Assembly (NCBI GenBank): GCA_036877525.1
Contig: JAZGTH010000066.1
Location: 7,786,001 to 7,850,000, forward strand
DNA length: 64,000 nt
Source of the DNA: Chromobotia macracanthus
Taxonomy: Eukaryota > Chordata > Actinopteri > Cypriniformes > Botiidae
Reading direction: 5' to 3'
A program made the position numbers and the translations under genes. Under the pieces are notes generated by a model. It ran no database searches. It worked only from the letters and a program-made list of their open reading frames with translations, and was not told where the DNA came from. Below, piece after piece: positions 1 through 12,550 of this stretch (position 1 is the first letter of the stretch; every line of letters begins with the position of its first letter).

Positions 1-510
1 TCATAGGATATTGTCTGCTGGCTTTAATTATACTGTTGTTATTGTCTTGTTCACCACAGCTGGTTAATTATTGTGTGGTGTTAAGAGCTTACTCTTTTAC
101 ATAGAAATATTTTCTAATTTTTGACTGTGATATATTGTATGATGTACACATGTATTATCTTTACCTTGCATTTTGAATCGCTACCTCTTGAGAGTCTGAT
201 AAAATCATATGAGAATGCAACTATGACAAATATGAACTTCTTGCCTGTTAATTTATAATTTACTAAAAAAATCTTGGCTTTTTATACACATTGCTTTGCA
301 TTTAGTTGCTCAACTAGTAAGTAAAATCACCAGAGATTGTTTTACATTTGTTCAGAACAATAAATAAAGCTAAATAATTAATTTTTCAGTATCCTCGCAC
401 TCATGTGCCACCGGGAAGAGCAATTCTCAATAGTGAAAATAAACCAGTTAAATAATGATTCACAGACATCCAAGTGAGATATTTTGATTTCACCAGGACC
501 ACTTTGGAAC
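1..510. other. Intronic/intergenic sequence, no gene seen
   Basis: AT-rich single-copy-looking sequence. I see no exon, tRNA or transposon coding signal here. Confidence 0.5.
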
Positions 511-651
511 AAGAGAGCAGGTGCGGGTGATAAAGAGTAACTTGTAAACATGTAAATGTTGTGCTCTTATTTTGAATGGGCAAATGGGCGTCCTCGTCTC
601 CCCCGTCCCCTTGTGTCCTCATTTCTCTTTATCACCTGCACCTGCTCTCTT
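511..651. repeat. Inverted repeat, 27-nt arms, at the edge of an LTR remnant
   Basis: Positions 511-537 are the reverse complement of 625-651 with a single mismatch, separated by 87 nt. The right arm belongs to LTR-like sequence that resembles the solo LTR at 11943-12550. The left arm looks like an inverted partial copy of the same LTR segment. Confidence 0.75.
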
Positions 652-715
652 GATTATCTCTCCTTTATTACTCCCTCATATTTCTCTGTTCATTGTCAGA
701 TCGTCTCGGTTGTTA
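560..715 (+). mobile_element. Partial LTR remnant of a Ty3/gypsy element
   Basis: About 150 nt matches the middle of the solo LTR at 11943-12550. Both contain a CGTCTCCCC-like start, a pyrimidine-rich TTATCACCTGCACC-type stretch, CTCCTTTATTA..CCCTCAT, and the block CAGATCGTCTCGGTT. After about 715 the two sequences diverge. It lies just upstream of gypsy pol remnants on the same strand, so it probably belongs to that decayed element. Confidence 0.55.
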
Positions 716-759
716 CCGGAGTTTGTTCAGGCTCTTCTGGACCCTGAACTTCTGGACCC

Positions 760-1375
760 ATGGACCCTCTGTCTGAACCTCTCCCCACCTGGTCTCTGGC
801 AGATTGCCCCCTGGCAACCATCACTCACTCTACCCCTTCTGTAAGTCTTGTTGTTTCGGGCAATCATCATAAGGAGATTGTGCTTTATCTTACTAAGTCC
901 CCTAGTGCTCCCAACATTTCAGGCCATCCCTGGCTCCTCCAGCACAACCCTCATGTTGATTGGTCGAGATGGTCTGTTCTGACCTGGAGTCCATCTTGTC
1001 TTGCCCCACTGTCCCGGGGTTCCCTGTCAGGTCCAGAAAGAGAGGCTATGGACAAATACATTAGCGAGTCCCTAAAGGCCGGCCTCCTCTTCTCCGGCTG
1101 TTACGGGGTTCTTCTTTGTTCAGAAGAAGAATGGCTCCTTTCGTCCATGTATTATCGAGGTTTGAACGACATTATGATTAAGAATCGGTATCCACTGCCG
1201 CTAATGTCTTCTGCCATCGGGTTACTGCAGGGAGCCCGGGTCTTCACTAAGTTAGACCTCCGCAATGCCTACCATCTTATCTGCATTCGGGAGGGGGATG
1301 AGTGGAAGACAGCGTTTAACACACCTATGGGACACTTTGAATACCGAGTCCTTCTGTTCGGTCTTACAAATGATT
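760..1375 (+). pseudogene. Ty3/gypsy protease-RT fragment, internally deleted and truncated
   Basis: The open frame holds the end of a retropepsin-like region ([27 protein letters not shown]). An internal deletion then leads to the start of reverse transcriptase: [52 protein letters not shown] and ending near LLFGLTND. The catalytic Y-x-D-D motif, RNase H and integrase are absent because homology stops at about 1375. The frame then runs into unrelated purine-rich sequence to 1497. The fragment is clearly dead. The family is a gypsy chromovirus-like lineage of fish genomes; the exact family is not determined. Confidence 0.85.
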
Positions 1376-2428
1376 TTAAAGAGGAGGGAGGGGAAAAAGG
1401 TAAAGTGAAAAAACATCATGAAGAAAGGTGGAGAAAAACAGATGAGCGCAAGAGAAACACAGACAGACAAGGGTGGACACTGTTCATGCAGACGTGATTA
1501 CATTTTAGAATACAGTAACAAGATGCTTTAACAAATCAAGTACTAAGTCAAGTAAAAATGGAATCATCAAATTTGACCCTATTTACTTATTTAATGTACA
1601 ATCTTGGTTTTACAATGCAAAGTTAATCAACACTTATTAATCTGAATTAAACAAATGCTTGTTTCATAATCTTTGTCTTAATATACTGGTGTATACTTAT
1701 ATGTGTAATATACTTTAATATACCAAAAAGTATTTAAGCATATTTAAAAATTATAATCTGAGCTGTAAATGACTATTAACTTGAGCTGCAGGTGTCATGA
1801 GCTGCAAAATCATGGAGGGGTCAAAATTAGTGAGGTCATGGCAACACTGATTGGTTGATGCACCACAAGAATGCACACAGTTTCAAGCCCTTCACTAGCG
1901 ACTGAAGTATTTTAAAAAGCTGTTATAATACAAAATGCTAGTATTGCTTACAAAAAAATAATAATTCTTTCACAACCCAAAAGACAAGCAGACAGCTAGA
2001 CACATGAAGATCGTGTGCAAACTAAGAAACACAATAAGTCAGTGCACATTCTTAAGGATTAAACAAGGCCTTTCAATGCTATTCAGGTTTATTTCAAAAG
2101 ACCTGAATGTGTGTTCTCAAAGCAAAGAAGATATAATCAAACAATTATTTGATCAGCATCTATTTTTAATCCTCAGAATTTCTATTTTCAATCCTCAGAA
2201 TAGCCCACAGACTAAAAAGCCTCATATAGTAACATTTATCAAAGCAGACAACTTTTTCCCAGTGCAGAAAATGGATTGTAAAGACACTATTTAGGACTTG
2301 TGTTTCAGAAGGAACAAACAGAAGGAACATGAATTGGAAAGTTCCCTATGGTCTGATGCAATGCAACATCAATAAGATATCATTTCTGAAGCTCTGTACT
2401 TCTGTGTTTCAACTTATATCAGACTCAC
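1376..2428. other. No gene seen
   Basis: AT-rich sequence, probably intron downstream of a b4galnt4 exon (gene on minus). A small tandem duplication of a TTCAATCCTCAGAAT-like unit sits near 2164-2203. Nothing else is recognisable. Confidence 0.5.
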
Positions 2429-2507
2429 CCAGACTTCGATGTGATCTGAGCCCTTCTCATCCTGCTTGTGGAGAATCTCAAAGTAATATCGTCTAGATGC
2501 CATGAGA
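2429..2507 (-). CDS. b4galnt4: b4galnt4-like exon, end of PA14 domain
   Basis: On the minus strand a 79-nt exon follows a pyrimidine-rich acceptor ending CATTCAG and is followed by the strong donor GTGAGT. Read with one leading base from the previous codon it gives LMAS then [20 protein letters not shown] and W. This closely matches the PA14-domain segment of vertebrate B4GALNT3/B4GALNT4, type II Golgi glycosyltransferases that add beta-1,4-GalNAc to GlcNAc. The family normally has one extra small residue before the final W (V-G-W or V-A-W). Here that residue is missing, so either the donor differs or one codon was lost. The intron before this exon runs back to at least the 16.5-kb exon. Confidence 0.8.
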
Positions 2508-2539
2508 CTGAATGGAGAAAAAGTGAACATTTGAAGATA

Positions 2540-3180
2540 TTAATGATTTTAAATTGTAATTCCTGCATTTGTATTGTTTTGTCATCATTTTATATTATAC
2601 TGTACATTGTATTGTGTCATTATTTTGTATATTGCAATATCAGATTATATCAGATTTTATTGTCAAATTGCATTGTATCATGTAGTATTTTATAATATAT
2701 ATGTTAATGTAGTTTGATATAAATGAAATGCTATATAACATATAATAAAATGTTTGTATCATATCAAAATATTTTTGATCAATTTGTAAAAAATTATATA
2801 TTATACCATGCTATTGTATCATATCAATTCAAATCACATATCGTAAAATGTCATTTAATACCACATCATAACATTGCATTGTTTTAAATCATGTTATAAA
2901 TCAAATCATATTGTATCATCCATAGAATCAGTATCATGTTACAGATTGCAACCAAGTATCACTTTACGTCAAAGTATGTCATATCTTCCTGTATCATATC
3001 ATACCTCAACCTCCTAAAATTAAACATTTTATTGCACCATATGATGCCATGTTATGTTATATAACAAAACATCATATTTTCATATTTTTAATATTATGAT
3101 ATTTTATATTGTATTATGTCATATACTAAGAGTTTTGCCCATGTGTTAAAGTATGCTCATATGTATACTTTGTCTGGTGT
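2540..3180. repeat. AT-rich degenerate tandem-like repeat
   Basis: Many imperfect copies of a TGTATCATATCA/ATTGTATCAT-like word occur here in a strongly AT-rich tract, without a fixed period. It looks like an old decayed satellite or simple repeat. Confidence 0.5.
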
Positions 3181-6099
3181 TGTTTGAGTAAATTACTCAT
3201 GCTATAGCTCCTGTGCTCTGCTGTAGCACATATCCATTCAGAATCTCTTAAAATCTACTTTCATTACAATTACAATTACACCCTTCCTTATTAAATCTCC
3301 AAATGTAACTTCACAAATAATCACTCAATCTGTCAATCCGCACCAATACCATGTACTCATAAACAAAACAGGACTGAAATTGCCGGGGTGAGGCGGCATG
3401 TTTTATTTACACACTAATTATTTTACATTATGGAACAATGGTGAACAGACTTGGGTAAAGGGATAAAGGGAAGATAAATTTGAAAAGAGACATGGCACGA
3501 CCTTCCATCTACTGTCTACCTTCCACACACTGTAAAATTAGTAAACTCACCAAAAAAGCACCCCATCGTATGAAACAGCGAAACAAGATGGAACAGATAA
3601 GTACCACAGAGGATGAACGCTGACATGCTTGAGTGAGTCAAAGACAGCCTCTCAGCAGGCAGAGGTAAAGAGGTAAAGATCTCAATAGTGTAAGCTGACT
3701 GTGGGTTCCTTTGGCTGAGTATGGGTATGGGGGGGTGTCAATGATGTGTGCAATTTCCTTAACTTCACACCATCTGACTTGCTTCGCATTATATTCCACA
3801 CTACAATCAATCACAGCAGGTGTGTCACCAGGATGCCAAAACGTGGAGAGAAATATAGCTTCCCTACAACCATACTTGCAGGTGGAAAAAGATGGCATTA
3901 CCTCCTGACACAAAAATGGCGACAAACAACAAATGTCTGACTATCAACACAATATGTAGTTTACATTGCTTATTTCACAGATCCAACCACCCCATGCAAA
4001 TACTCTCTGGCATGTATAAAGCTGACACTGTTTGTTAGAGCACTTTATCTAGTTTATTAGCGCTAACAGTGCACAGTACAACACTGTAAACAGGGCCCAA
4101 AATTATAGGGGGAAGTGCATGGTGGAGGATTTATTAACTTTTTGGAGGACTTGTAGACTATAGCAAGGCCAGACTGAATCTGCAGACTTTTTTGCTATTT
4201 CTGCATGGATTTTTAGAAAAATCTGCGGAATTCTGCAGAATAGTTTAAAATGTAATGAAAAGAGCTGAGAGTATTCTCTTTAATTAGCATTAAACTGAAA
4301 CAGAGTTTTAATTGGTTCACCAGACACATTAAATATATACATTGTTATATACATGTAAGTTCTGAGTAATATTAATCACCAACATGTACTTACTATAGGG
4401 TTAGGATTAGTGCCAGAGAAGCTTTTCAGGTTATCACAAAGCAACATCTGATGTCCCTGTCATCATCATGAATACTTTAAGATAAATTAGTGACCTCCCG
4501 AAATGAGGTCATCCAGACTAGGAATGCTCCCTTATAAAGTCCTGTCTCAAGTCCTCTTCTCCTCGTTTGGCGAGTTATTCTCTTCTTGTATATTACTTTT
4601 CATCCATGGCAACATACTTCTTACTTCTTACATACTTAGGAAGTTGCTCTAATATGTTTTCTTCTCTACTTTGAGAATAAATAAAGAAATAAATGGAGTT
4701 ATAGGTAGAGCAGTCTCATACCTCTTTGACTTCAAACTAACTAAGCTTCCACACTTTCACACACAAATAACTCTGCAATGCTCTCCAGCCTCTGGAAACA
4801 TTCATATATTAGAGCATTATGAACACAACAGGATGGTTATACAGACTTTGTACTGTATATAGAGCTTATATAGAGCTTTTACTGTAGATTTTTGATTGGC
4901 TTTTGCAAAGCACAAAAAGGTTTTGGTTTGCATCATTGTCCTTAACAGATGTGAGCTATCCTTCAACTAGCAAACGTAACTGACAATATTACACGATTGC
5001 TTAATTTGAAGATGATCTAAGAACAGTAAAGGGTCATGATTCAATGCCTCTCATAAAACAATACAAATTTATGTTTCTTCCTGTGTAATACCTGCAGTTG
5101 TACTGTAGGTAAACACAACAAATGGTAGGTAAACATTTTTTATCAGCAAAGACAGATGCTTTGATAATCACTTTCTTGATTCACAAGTGGGTTGGAGTTC
5201 TTCGAAATAAAAGAAGGAACTCAATTCAATCAAGCAAGTTCACTGGAGTGGAGAAGTATCTTGTACTGGCTTAATACAGAGTTAGATAAGATGCCTTATC
5301 TAATCAATGCTTTGACGAGTTATAAGACTCACAGTGCACTCTCTTACTTTAAAAGCAAAGTGCTTAATATTAACCTCCAATCAATATCTATCATTGCCTC
5401 TGTTTTTCTCTGTCCTTTAAACTAAATACTGGCATTGATAAACGTAACTGTTGTACAATTCAAATTTCCGGACAATGGTATTGAAACAGTGTTGTAGACT
5501 TGTTGCGATATCTGTACTTGACTGAACAGCATTTTAAGGCATTATGAGCACACTCCCAAAATGAAGGCTGTTGTAAAGGTAGGCAGTATAAAATAGTCCT
5601 TCTTTAGGTCAGGTCAGCTTTCCATGTATCCTATGTGAAGCAACCAATCTCAGAATCATTTGGAAAAGTTGAGAGAAATATGATTTGTATTATACTTTAT
5701 TTATTTAATACGAAAAAGTATCAACGTATATTAATAATGGTTCCATTTAATAAAAAACTGACATACAATATATGTCAATATGTGTGCTGTGTATTTATAG
5801 CACAATGCTGATGGCAAAAATCTGGTTCATTAGGGCCCATCTTTATTTAGGGCAGCAAAGATTAAAATGAGCTGTCATCATATTTTACACTTACAGAATT
5901 GTGCTAGTAGTGATAATATTGATGATATAGATGGTTAAACTATGATACTTTGATTAATATCATTTTTGTGGTACTCCAAAATACATCTAAAACACAACAG
6001 TACTTTTTGTTCACTTTTGTAAGAGTAAGAGCATTGTTTTGTTAGTCAGCAATGGACAGAACTATCACACAAGAAGTAATCCTAATCCTAATATGGTTC
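3181..6099. other. Mostly featureless intronic sequence with one unexplained ORF
   Basis: There is no recognised exon or transposon domain. A minus-strand ORF of 95 codons (3638-3925) contains the coding-looking string TPAVIDCSVEYNAKQVRWC followed by EVKEIAHIIDTPPYPY. I do not recognise it. It could be a transposon-derived fragment or chance. Confidence 0.35.
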
Positions 6100-9052
6100 A
6101 GTCTTCCACAACGTCCGTTGAGAGTATGCAGTGAGCAAATTGGCAGTCTTTTCTCTTGCTTGGTTCATCTAGTTTTTGATTTTTGTAAACATTTCCATCT
6201 TCACTTATTGATCTCCTCTTTTGGACATTAACTTGCCACACGCCTTACACCCCCGTGAGTCCTCTGCCCGGACCGACGGTATGCTTGTACCGCTTGACTG
6301 TGTTGATGAGTAAGTCTCCACTTTCTCATTGATTCGTTGTGCTCGGTATTGTCTACAGTTTGGCTAATGTGATGCTAATGCAGCCACACTTCACGGCGCT
6401 CACGAGACCTCCACCCGGATCTAACTCTGTGTGTTCATTCTGGGTACTGCCAATGGGTGGGTTTCCACCTTCTCACCGTGCTGAGCACTGTGTACCACTG
6501 TCTGGACTGGCTAACGTGGGTCAGTGCTGTGTCCTGTGTATCGTTGTGGTGAGTGTTGTGCTTCGAGTCATGTAAGGTATATTTTTCTTAAATAAATCTT
6601 GTTTGGCTGTTTTTTTGCTGACTGTGCTCTTTCCATTCAAATGGAACTTTGCTACACATCGGCGCAGTTACGTCATTTGACCATATTCAACACACGGTCT
6701 TTAACTGGAAAGGGAACATTTCTCCAGGACTTCATCGCTGACAATAACTGTGATATGCCGATGCACAGAAACCTGGCAAGCATCTAATGACTTTATTGAC
6801 CTTAATCTGTTTTCTTTCTTTTTTACTTTGACTAAGTCCCGAATTGGAGGCAGGGTGGGCACCTGGTGGTGGTCTTTTGCCACTGTCTTCATATTGAGCT
6901 GTCTCCTTTCCATGAGGTGACATCATTTAAATATCTAACTAATATTTCACTAATCACTCTTCACTGCTTATAATATTGGTGTATCGTCTTCCTAAAATGA
7001 ACATGCAACTTCAAGATTGCATGTTCTGAAAAATCAGATTTGTGTGAATTGCTGACAGTATACTGATACTGTTCATGCTCTTCATGTCTGTCCTTTTTAA
7101 TTTGTCCTATTTTAATTTGCAGCAACATACTGCTGTTCCAACTCACGTACATAGCAATACACTGGATTTGATATTGATACAACTTTGGATGTTGATACTC
7201 GACTGGTATCGAACATTACTGCTGTAAAAGGCTCTGACATAGGTATCTCTGATCATAAACTGATTTATTTTCTTGTAATTTTTACATTCCAAAACCTGTT
7301 GTTAAATCCTTGATTAATTATCATGCATGGAAGTTGATCTTCTGTCATTTCTGCTGCACTTAGTGATTCTCCCCTCTCTAACTGCTGCAGTCTTTCCAAT
7401 GCTGAAGACATTCTTAATGTTTATGATGAAAGTATCTATTACTATCTGTTACTAAGTATCTATACTATTATTTTAAAGCATTTTGCTCCCTTAAAATCTA
7501 GACAGGTCCCATCGTCATGCACTTCTCCTTGGTTCAACACTGAGCTTAGGGCAATGAAAACCAAGGGCCGCCAGCTAGAAAGGCTTTATAAGAAAACTGG
7601 CCTTATTGACACATTAAGCCGTACAGGAAAGCTCTTAATGAAGCTTTCAGTACTAAATCCAAAAACGTCCATTACACAATACTGAAACAGCTCTGGTTAA
7701 GGTTCTTAACGATCCTCTCTTAGCCACAGACTCTGATGCTCTTAGCATTCTCCTTCTGTTAGATCTCAGCTCAGCTTTTGACACTCTTTGTCATGAGATA
7801 CTCTTCTCATAGCTTTCAGAAATTGGTATTACTGGCACAGCCTTTGAATAGTTTTCCTCCTATTTGAGAGGAAGGCAACAATTTGTCATATACCAGAAAT
7901 ACAAATCATCCAAAAAATCCATCAGTTCTGGCGTTCTGTTTTGGGCCCACTATTCATATGCTACTAATTGGACAAATAATCAAATGCTATGGGTTTAACT
8001 TCTACTGTTATTCAGATGACATTCACATTTATTTTAGCGTACCTTCCACCTCAGTGTTTCCTCCGCCTACATTAACTACTTGCATTAAGGAACTCAAGCT
8101 TTGGCTGGAGGAAAATTACTTTAAATTTAACTCTAATAAAACTAAGGTAATTCTAATTGGCTCTAAAGCTGTTGTATCTAAACTTTCTGGTCAACTGATG
8201 GATCTGGATGGTGATCTGATTATGCCCTCCATGACAGTTCACAATCTTGGTGTTCTCATTGATTTCACTCTTTCATTTAATGATCACATTGGTAAAGTAG
8301 TAAAGACAGCTTTTTTCCACTTACGTAAATATCTCTTGTATTCGCTCTCTCAGACAGCAGGATGTTGAAACTGTTATACATGCCATAGTCACATCTCATC
8401 TAGATTACTGTAATTCACTTCTTTATGGCCTGTCAGCTAAAAATATCAAACGATTACAATATGTTAAAAATTCTGCAGCTCGCTTGATCACCCACCAAGA
8501 ATTATCACATTACCCCAATCCTCAATTACCTTCATTGGCTTCCGGTTTCCTTGCACATAACTACACGATACTAATCCTCACTTATAACCTGGGTTCAGCA
8601 TATTTATCTGGCTTACTATTCCTGCTTGTTCCTTACAATCTTCTAGTGAGGCTCCCAGATTGTGGAATACTCTTTCCCCCATCAAGCATCCTCCCTTCTC
8701 CCCTTTTTTAAAAACCTCTTAAAAACACATTTTTTCCTCAAAGTATTTCTCCTCAGTTCCCAGTCTGTAAATTGTCCCTTGTTATGGACGTTCCTCAAAA
8801 TTATCTTCTTTAAGCTAATTTTGTAAGTGGGCTCTGTATAGGTATGTGTTATGTGTTGGTATGTGCATCTCTAAACTAGCTTTGTAAACGACCTCTGTAT
8901 ATTACTTTTAGCTCTTGATATGTGTTCTGTCCTTTGATATTGATGTTTATTTGTCATTTAATTTGTCCTTAAAACCGACTTGTAAAGCGACCTTGGGTGT
9001 TTTAAAGGCGCTATATAAATAAAAGTTATTATTAATATTATTATTATTGCCA
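6100..9052 (+). mobile_element. Decayed L2-type non-LTR retrotransposon (LINE), copy 1
   Basis: The order of domains is that of an L2/CR1-group LINE. An APE-type endonuclease start (FNTRSLTGKGTFLQDFI, about 6690-6760) is followed by the endonuclease end (SDHKLIYF, about 7245-7270), a linker (about 7500-7690) and reverse transcriptase with LLLDLSSAFDT (about 7755) and the catalytic Y-S-D-D box. Last come the RT C-terminus and a 3' tail. The tail has the CR1/L2-like ending GGCGCTATATAAATAAAAG followed by (ATT)n near 9010-9050. Many stops and frameshifts are present. The 5' boundary is uncertain; 6100-6600 looks like 5' UTR or ORF1 remnant. Confidence 0.8.
7883..8368 (+). pseudogene. Reverse transcriptase fragment of L2 copy 1
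   Basis: This is the longest surviving open piece of the LINE pol gene, 161 codons. It includes the RT catalytic region in altered form (FYCYSDDIHIYF, where a Y-A-D-D is usual), then the thumb-side sequence (LKLWLEENYFKFNSNKTKV, LIGSK) and a VHNLGVLIDFTLSF motif typical of L2/CR1/Jockey enzymes. The frame starts within a region already scrambled by frameshifts (LDLSSAFDT lies upstream in another frame with stops). It ends at a stop before the conserved LDYCNSLL-type segment, which continues in another frame to about 8530. It is non-functional. Confidence 0.85.
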
Positions 9053-10617
9053 GAGCCCACATACTTTAGCCAATCAGTTAGGACTACTGAACAAATGCTA
9101 CATTACCTAATCAATCAGTTTATAATATGTTCCAGTACATATTATTATCCAGACAAATATGGGTATATTGATTTGGACATTGTTAGCAGATTATCCACTA
9201 GCCCAGTTACACTAGCATACTGCAATTACACAGACAATGCTGTTTGTATTCAGTTATAACAATTCAGTATTCCGGATGCTATTCATACAACTAGGGATAT
9301 TTTTAAAAATCTAATTTGAGGCTAATTATGGATCTCCTTGTTTAAATTAATTGTGATTTTATTATTAACATGCAGCGGTCACAAATTAGCCCTTTAAAAC
9401 ACATCACACAGAAGTGATAAACAAAGACTCCCTGGTCTTATAGAAAACATTACAAGACAGATATTGATATTATTATTTTTACTCACAATTTCTTCCAACT
9501 TATCATCTGCACTATGTTTTTTGTAATTGCAAATGTGAGGCCATTTTCACATTCAGGTTTCTCTTGACAGATAAATAAGAGTAATGACATCTGTTTAACT
9601 TTGCTTTGCTAGCAAACTACTCCATTTTAACAAAAGAGGTTATTTTAGAGAGTTATTTTATTGTGTAAACACATCTCATACACTCCACCATCTCCCCAAG
9701 AACAAAAATCCATACCTCTGAACCATGAGAATGTGCCGATGTGTGTAAATGTATGGGCAGATGCATTTTCTGGGAATGATTTATATCTGGTCAGTTCAGT
9801 TCTTCAAACACGTGCCATTGATTTAAGTAGCTGAACTTAGTCGTTAGACATGGCTGTGTTTTTTACATGCAGTACATGCAGAGGGTCCAAAAAGTATTTG
9901 ACTGCTTCCAGAAACAGTAGGCAGTTTTAGAGAGGCTGGCAACAACAAGATAGTTTTGAAAGCATGAGATCTCACCCTCCTTTCAGAGCACACTTTCAAA
10001 ACACATAAACATGCTGATGGACTGAATGCAATGATTAAATTTACATTTTAAGGTCCTGCAATTTCCACAGAAATTAAAATAAATATATTTAGACCACTTA
10101 ATGATTTCTATCAGGATGTGACTTTCAAGGACCAAAACAAAATGTTTTTCGAAAAAAACATTTAGTCACACTTTAGTCACACTTGTAAGAAATGTAAGAA
10201 CTTCATTGAATAGATGAGAAACTGAACAAAGAAACTGAACGATTGTTCTTGTATTACTGTATAAATAAATTTTAATCCTAATGAAATTCAATCTTAAATT
10301 ATAATATATATTAATAAAAATATATCTATTTTGTTATTTGAAACCCAGCAACCTTTTTTGCGAAAATGTAATGAAAAGTGTTGGTGCTATATTTCTAGCT
10401 AACTCATACAACTTGACAACAATCATCATTTGTGTCAATTTTAAAAGAAATATCTGATACAATTTTGATACTTAAAACAACATTTTATTAAGAACTTTTA
10501 TTAAGTCTCCTGATCTATGAAAAAGCAACATGGGAACAATGGAAATCCGCCAACCAAGATGCACAGCCCTGTGTTGAGTACCCATTCTGATGGGTACACT
10601 ATTTATCCTTTAAATAA
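9053..10617. other. No gene seen
   Basis: AT-rich sequence between a LINE and a SINE. No coding or RNA signal is recognised. Confidence 0.5.
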
Positions 10618-10870
10618 ATGCAGCGTAGCATTGTGGCCTAGAGGTTAAACACCTTCGCAAGAAACTGAAACATTGCAGGTACAAACCTCACAGGGGGTGG
10701 TGCAAGAGTATTGAACCTTTGAGCAAGATGCTTAACCTGGGTTTCTTCAAGAGGGCTGCAAGCTGTTTGAGAGCAAGCTGTGCTCTCAAAGCTGCCGTGC
10801 ATATCATATATTGCTGTAATGAACCATAATGCCTAGTGGATCCCTGTTGCTCTCAAAGACACCTTTCATT
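10618..10870 (+). mobile_element. tRNA-derived SINE, degenerate
   Basis: A tRNA-like head carries an A-box (TGGCCTAGAGG, 10634-10644) and a mutated B-box (GGTACAAACCT, about 10679-10689). It is followed by the GAGCAAG..CTTAACC body motif that the minus-strand SINE at 25590-25849 also carries (GAGCAAGGCACCCAACCC). Pol III-type SINEs of this kind are widespread in fishes. The 3' limit is approximate. Confidence 0.65.
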
Positions 10871-11029
10871 CACTCAGAGACACACACACATTTACTTATC
10901 TGTCTAAATGGGAACATTCCATAGACTTTTACTGTTTTTATACACAGCTAGTTATAAACAATATAACCTAACCCTAGCCCACATTCTAACCCCAACCCTA
11001 ACAGAAGTATTTTTACCTTTTTTAAAAAC

Positions 11030-11055
11030 TTTACTACTACTACTACTACTACTAT

Positions 11056-11110
<55 letters not shown>
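11030..11110 (+). repeat. (TAC)n microsatellite
   Basis: About 80 nt of near-perfect CTA/TAC triplets with a single ATT interruption. In one frame it gives a long leucine run, which is an artefact. Confidence 0.95.
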
Positions 11111-11111
<1 letters not shown>

Positions 11112-11124
11112 AGTAGCCGTAGCT

Positions 11125-11660
11125 TAGGGTTTTATAAATTGTTAATACTGCTTCTAGCGATATGATATAATTACAGTCCAGTACAGACTCTTCTTTTTTG
11201 CTTTTGCTACTCCTTTGTCTCCAATTGTCTTCCATTCTTCTTCATTGTGTAATCTTCAGGTATTTTTATTGTATATACTTTATGTATTTTACTTTTCTTT
11301 GTGTATTTCATGGTACTATTGCAAATCCCTTATACCCCTGGCCCATAAGATGTTATCTTTTTATATGCTATCTCCATGTAAGCTGAAACGGCATATCTTG
11401 CCTAATGATTTTGTAGTTTTATCAGTTCAGTCAACCCCACATAAACCTACTATAAACCTAGTATGCCTAATTAGTGTTAATATATATCTCACACAAATTA
11501 TTTGCAATAATACCATGTATTCTTTGTTGAACATGTCTGGCATTGGTTCTGTGTTTAATTATTATTATTCTTTTTTATTATATGTAAAGCTGCTTGGAAG
11601 CAATGTAACATTGTAAAAAGCACTATATAAATAAAATTGAATTGAAATTGAATTGAACTA
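11125..11660 (+). mobile_element. L2-type LINE 3' UTR fragment (5'-truncated copy)
   Basis: The sequence from TAGCTTAGGGTTTTATAAAT to the AAGCACTATATAAATAAAAT tail matches the 3' UTR of the LINE at 57780-61830 (its 61286-61815) over about 500 nt. Shared landmarks include GTACTATTGCAAATCCCTTA, CCATAAGATGTTATC and ATGTAAAGCTGCTT. No coding part is present, so this is a severely 5'-truncated retrocopy ending in a GAATT-like repeat. Confidence 0.85.
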
Positions 11661-11942
11661 TATTTTTATACCATTTGGGGATGTCCACATTTGCAAAAAA
11701 AGGTGGATTTGCTTGGATTTGTTAGGTTTTGCTGACTTTTGGATACAAATTTGTTCCCAATATATGGTTAAGTAAACACACAAACCAACACACACACACC
11801 AAAGTCCACACAGATGCACACAGTTCTAATTCACCCTTGATTTACAAAAGGAGTATGTTTACTGTTACAGACATATTGTGACCTGGCCAGTGCTAATTAG
11901 ACCCAATGGTATCACTGTAGAAGCAACCACCATGAGACCCAG

Positions 11943-12550
11943 TGTCAGGTCCGCGTTGTGATCACCCCAGGTTTTTGTTCGTCCCCGTGTCTTTCGTGCC
12001 TTGTGTTGTTTTTTTCTGTTGGAGCACGCAGCATTGTTTGACAGCTCGCCACGTCTCCCCGCCCCCTTGTTTCCTCATTTTCATTACCTGTTGCACCTGT
12101 TTCGGATTTTTTCTCCCCTTTATTAATCCCTCATGTGTGCTGTCCGTTTTCAGATCGTCTCGGTTTTGCCACATACCTGACCTCTCTTGTCTTGTCATGT
12201 CTAGAGACTCCGGTCATTGCTTGCTGTTTTTTCCCTGTTTGTTTGCCCCTTTTTTCTGTTACAGATCGATGCTCTGGTTCCCTCACCATCTCTCTCTCTC
12301 CCTCCCCGGATCCCGCGGTGCCGCTCCTGCTCTCCTTCCCCTCTCTCCCCGACCACCTGCACCTCTGCCCATCCACCGCTCAGCCGCTCTCCTGCTCTGC
12401 CTGTCACCCTTCCGGTTCCCACTGCCTTCCTCTCTCCGCTCCACCTGCACCAGAGCTGCAAATCTGCTTTACTCCCTGTTTTGACTGTGTTATTCTCTGT
12501 CTAAATAAAAGACTGACTTCCTCATTGGATCTCTGTTGTTGTTCCTGACA
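11943..12550 (+). mobile_element. Solo LTR of a Ty3/gypsy element with 5-bp target duplication
   Basis: The 608-nt unit begins TGTCAGG and ends CCTGACA, a perfect 7-bp terminal inverted pair with canonical TG..CA ends. It is flanked on both sides by CCCAG (11938-11942 and 12551-12555), the 5-bp target-site duplication expected for Ty3/gypsy. Inside are pyrimidine-rich GC-richer sequence and an AATAAA signal near 12504. Its middle resembles the LTR remnant at 560-715. No internal coding sequence is attached, so this is the product of LTR-LTR recombination. The open frames inside it are not genes. Confidence 0.92.

Noticed and set aside
10964..11003. Telomere-like CCTAACCCTAGCCC..AACCCTAAC string
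   Set aside because: Only a few imperfect CCCTAA words occur, too short and degenerate for an interstitial telomere.
10908..11165. ORF with a long leucine run
   Set aside because: The leucines come from the (TAC)n microsatellite; there is no protein-like sequence around it.
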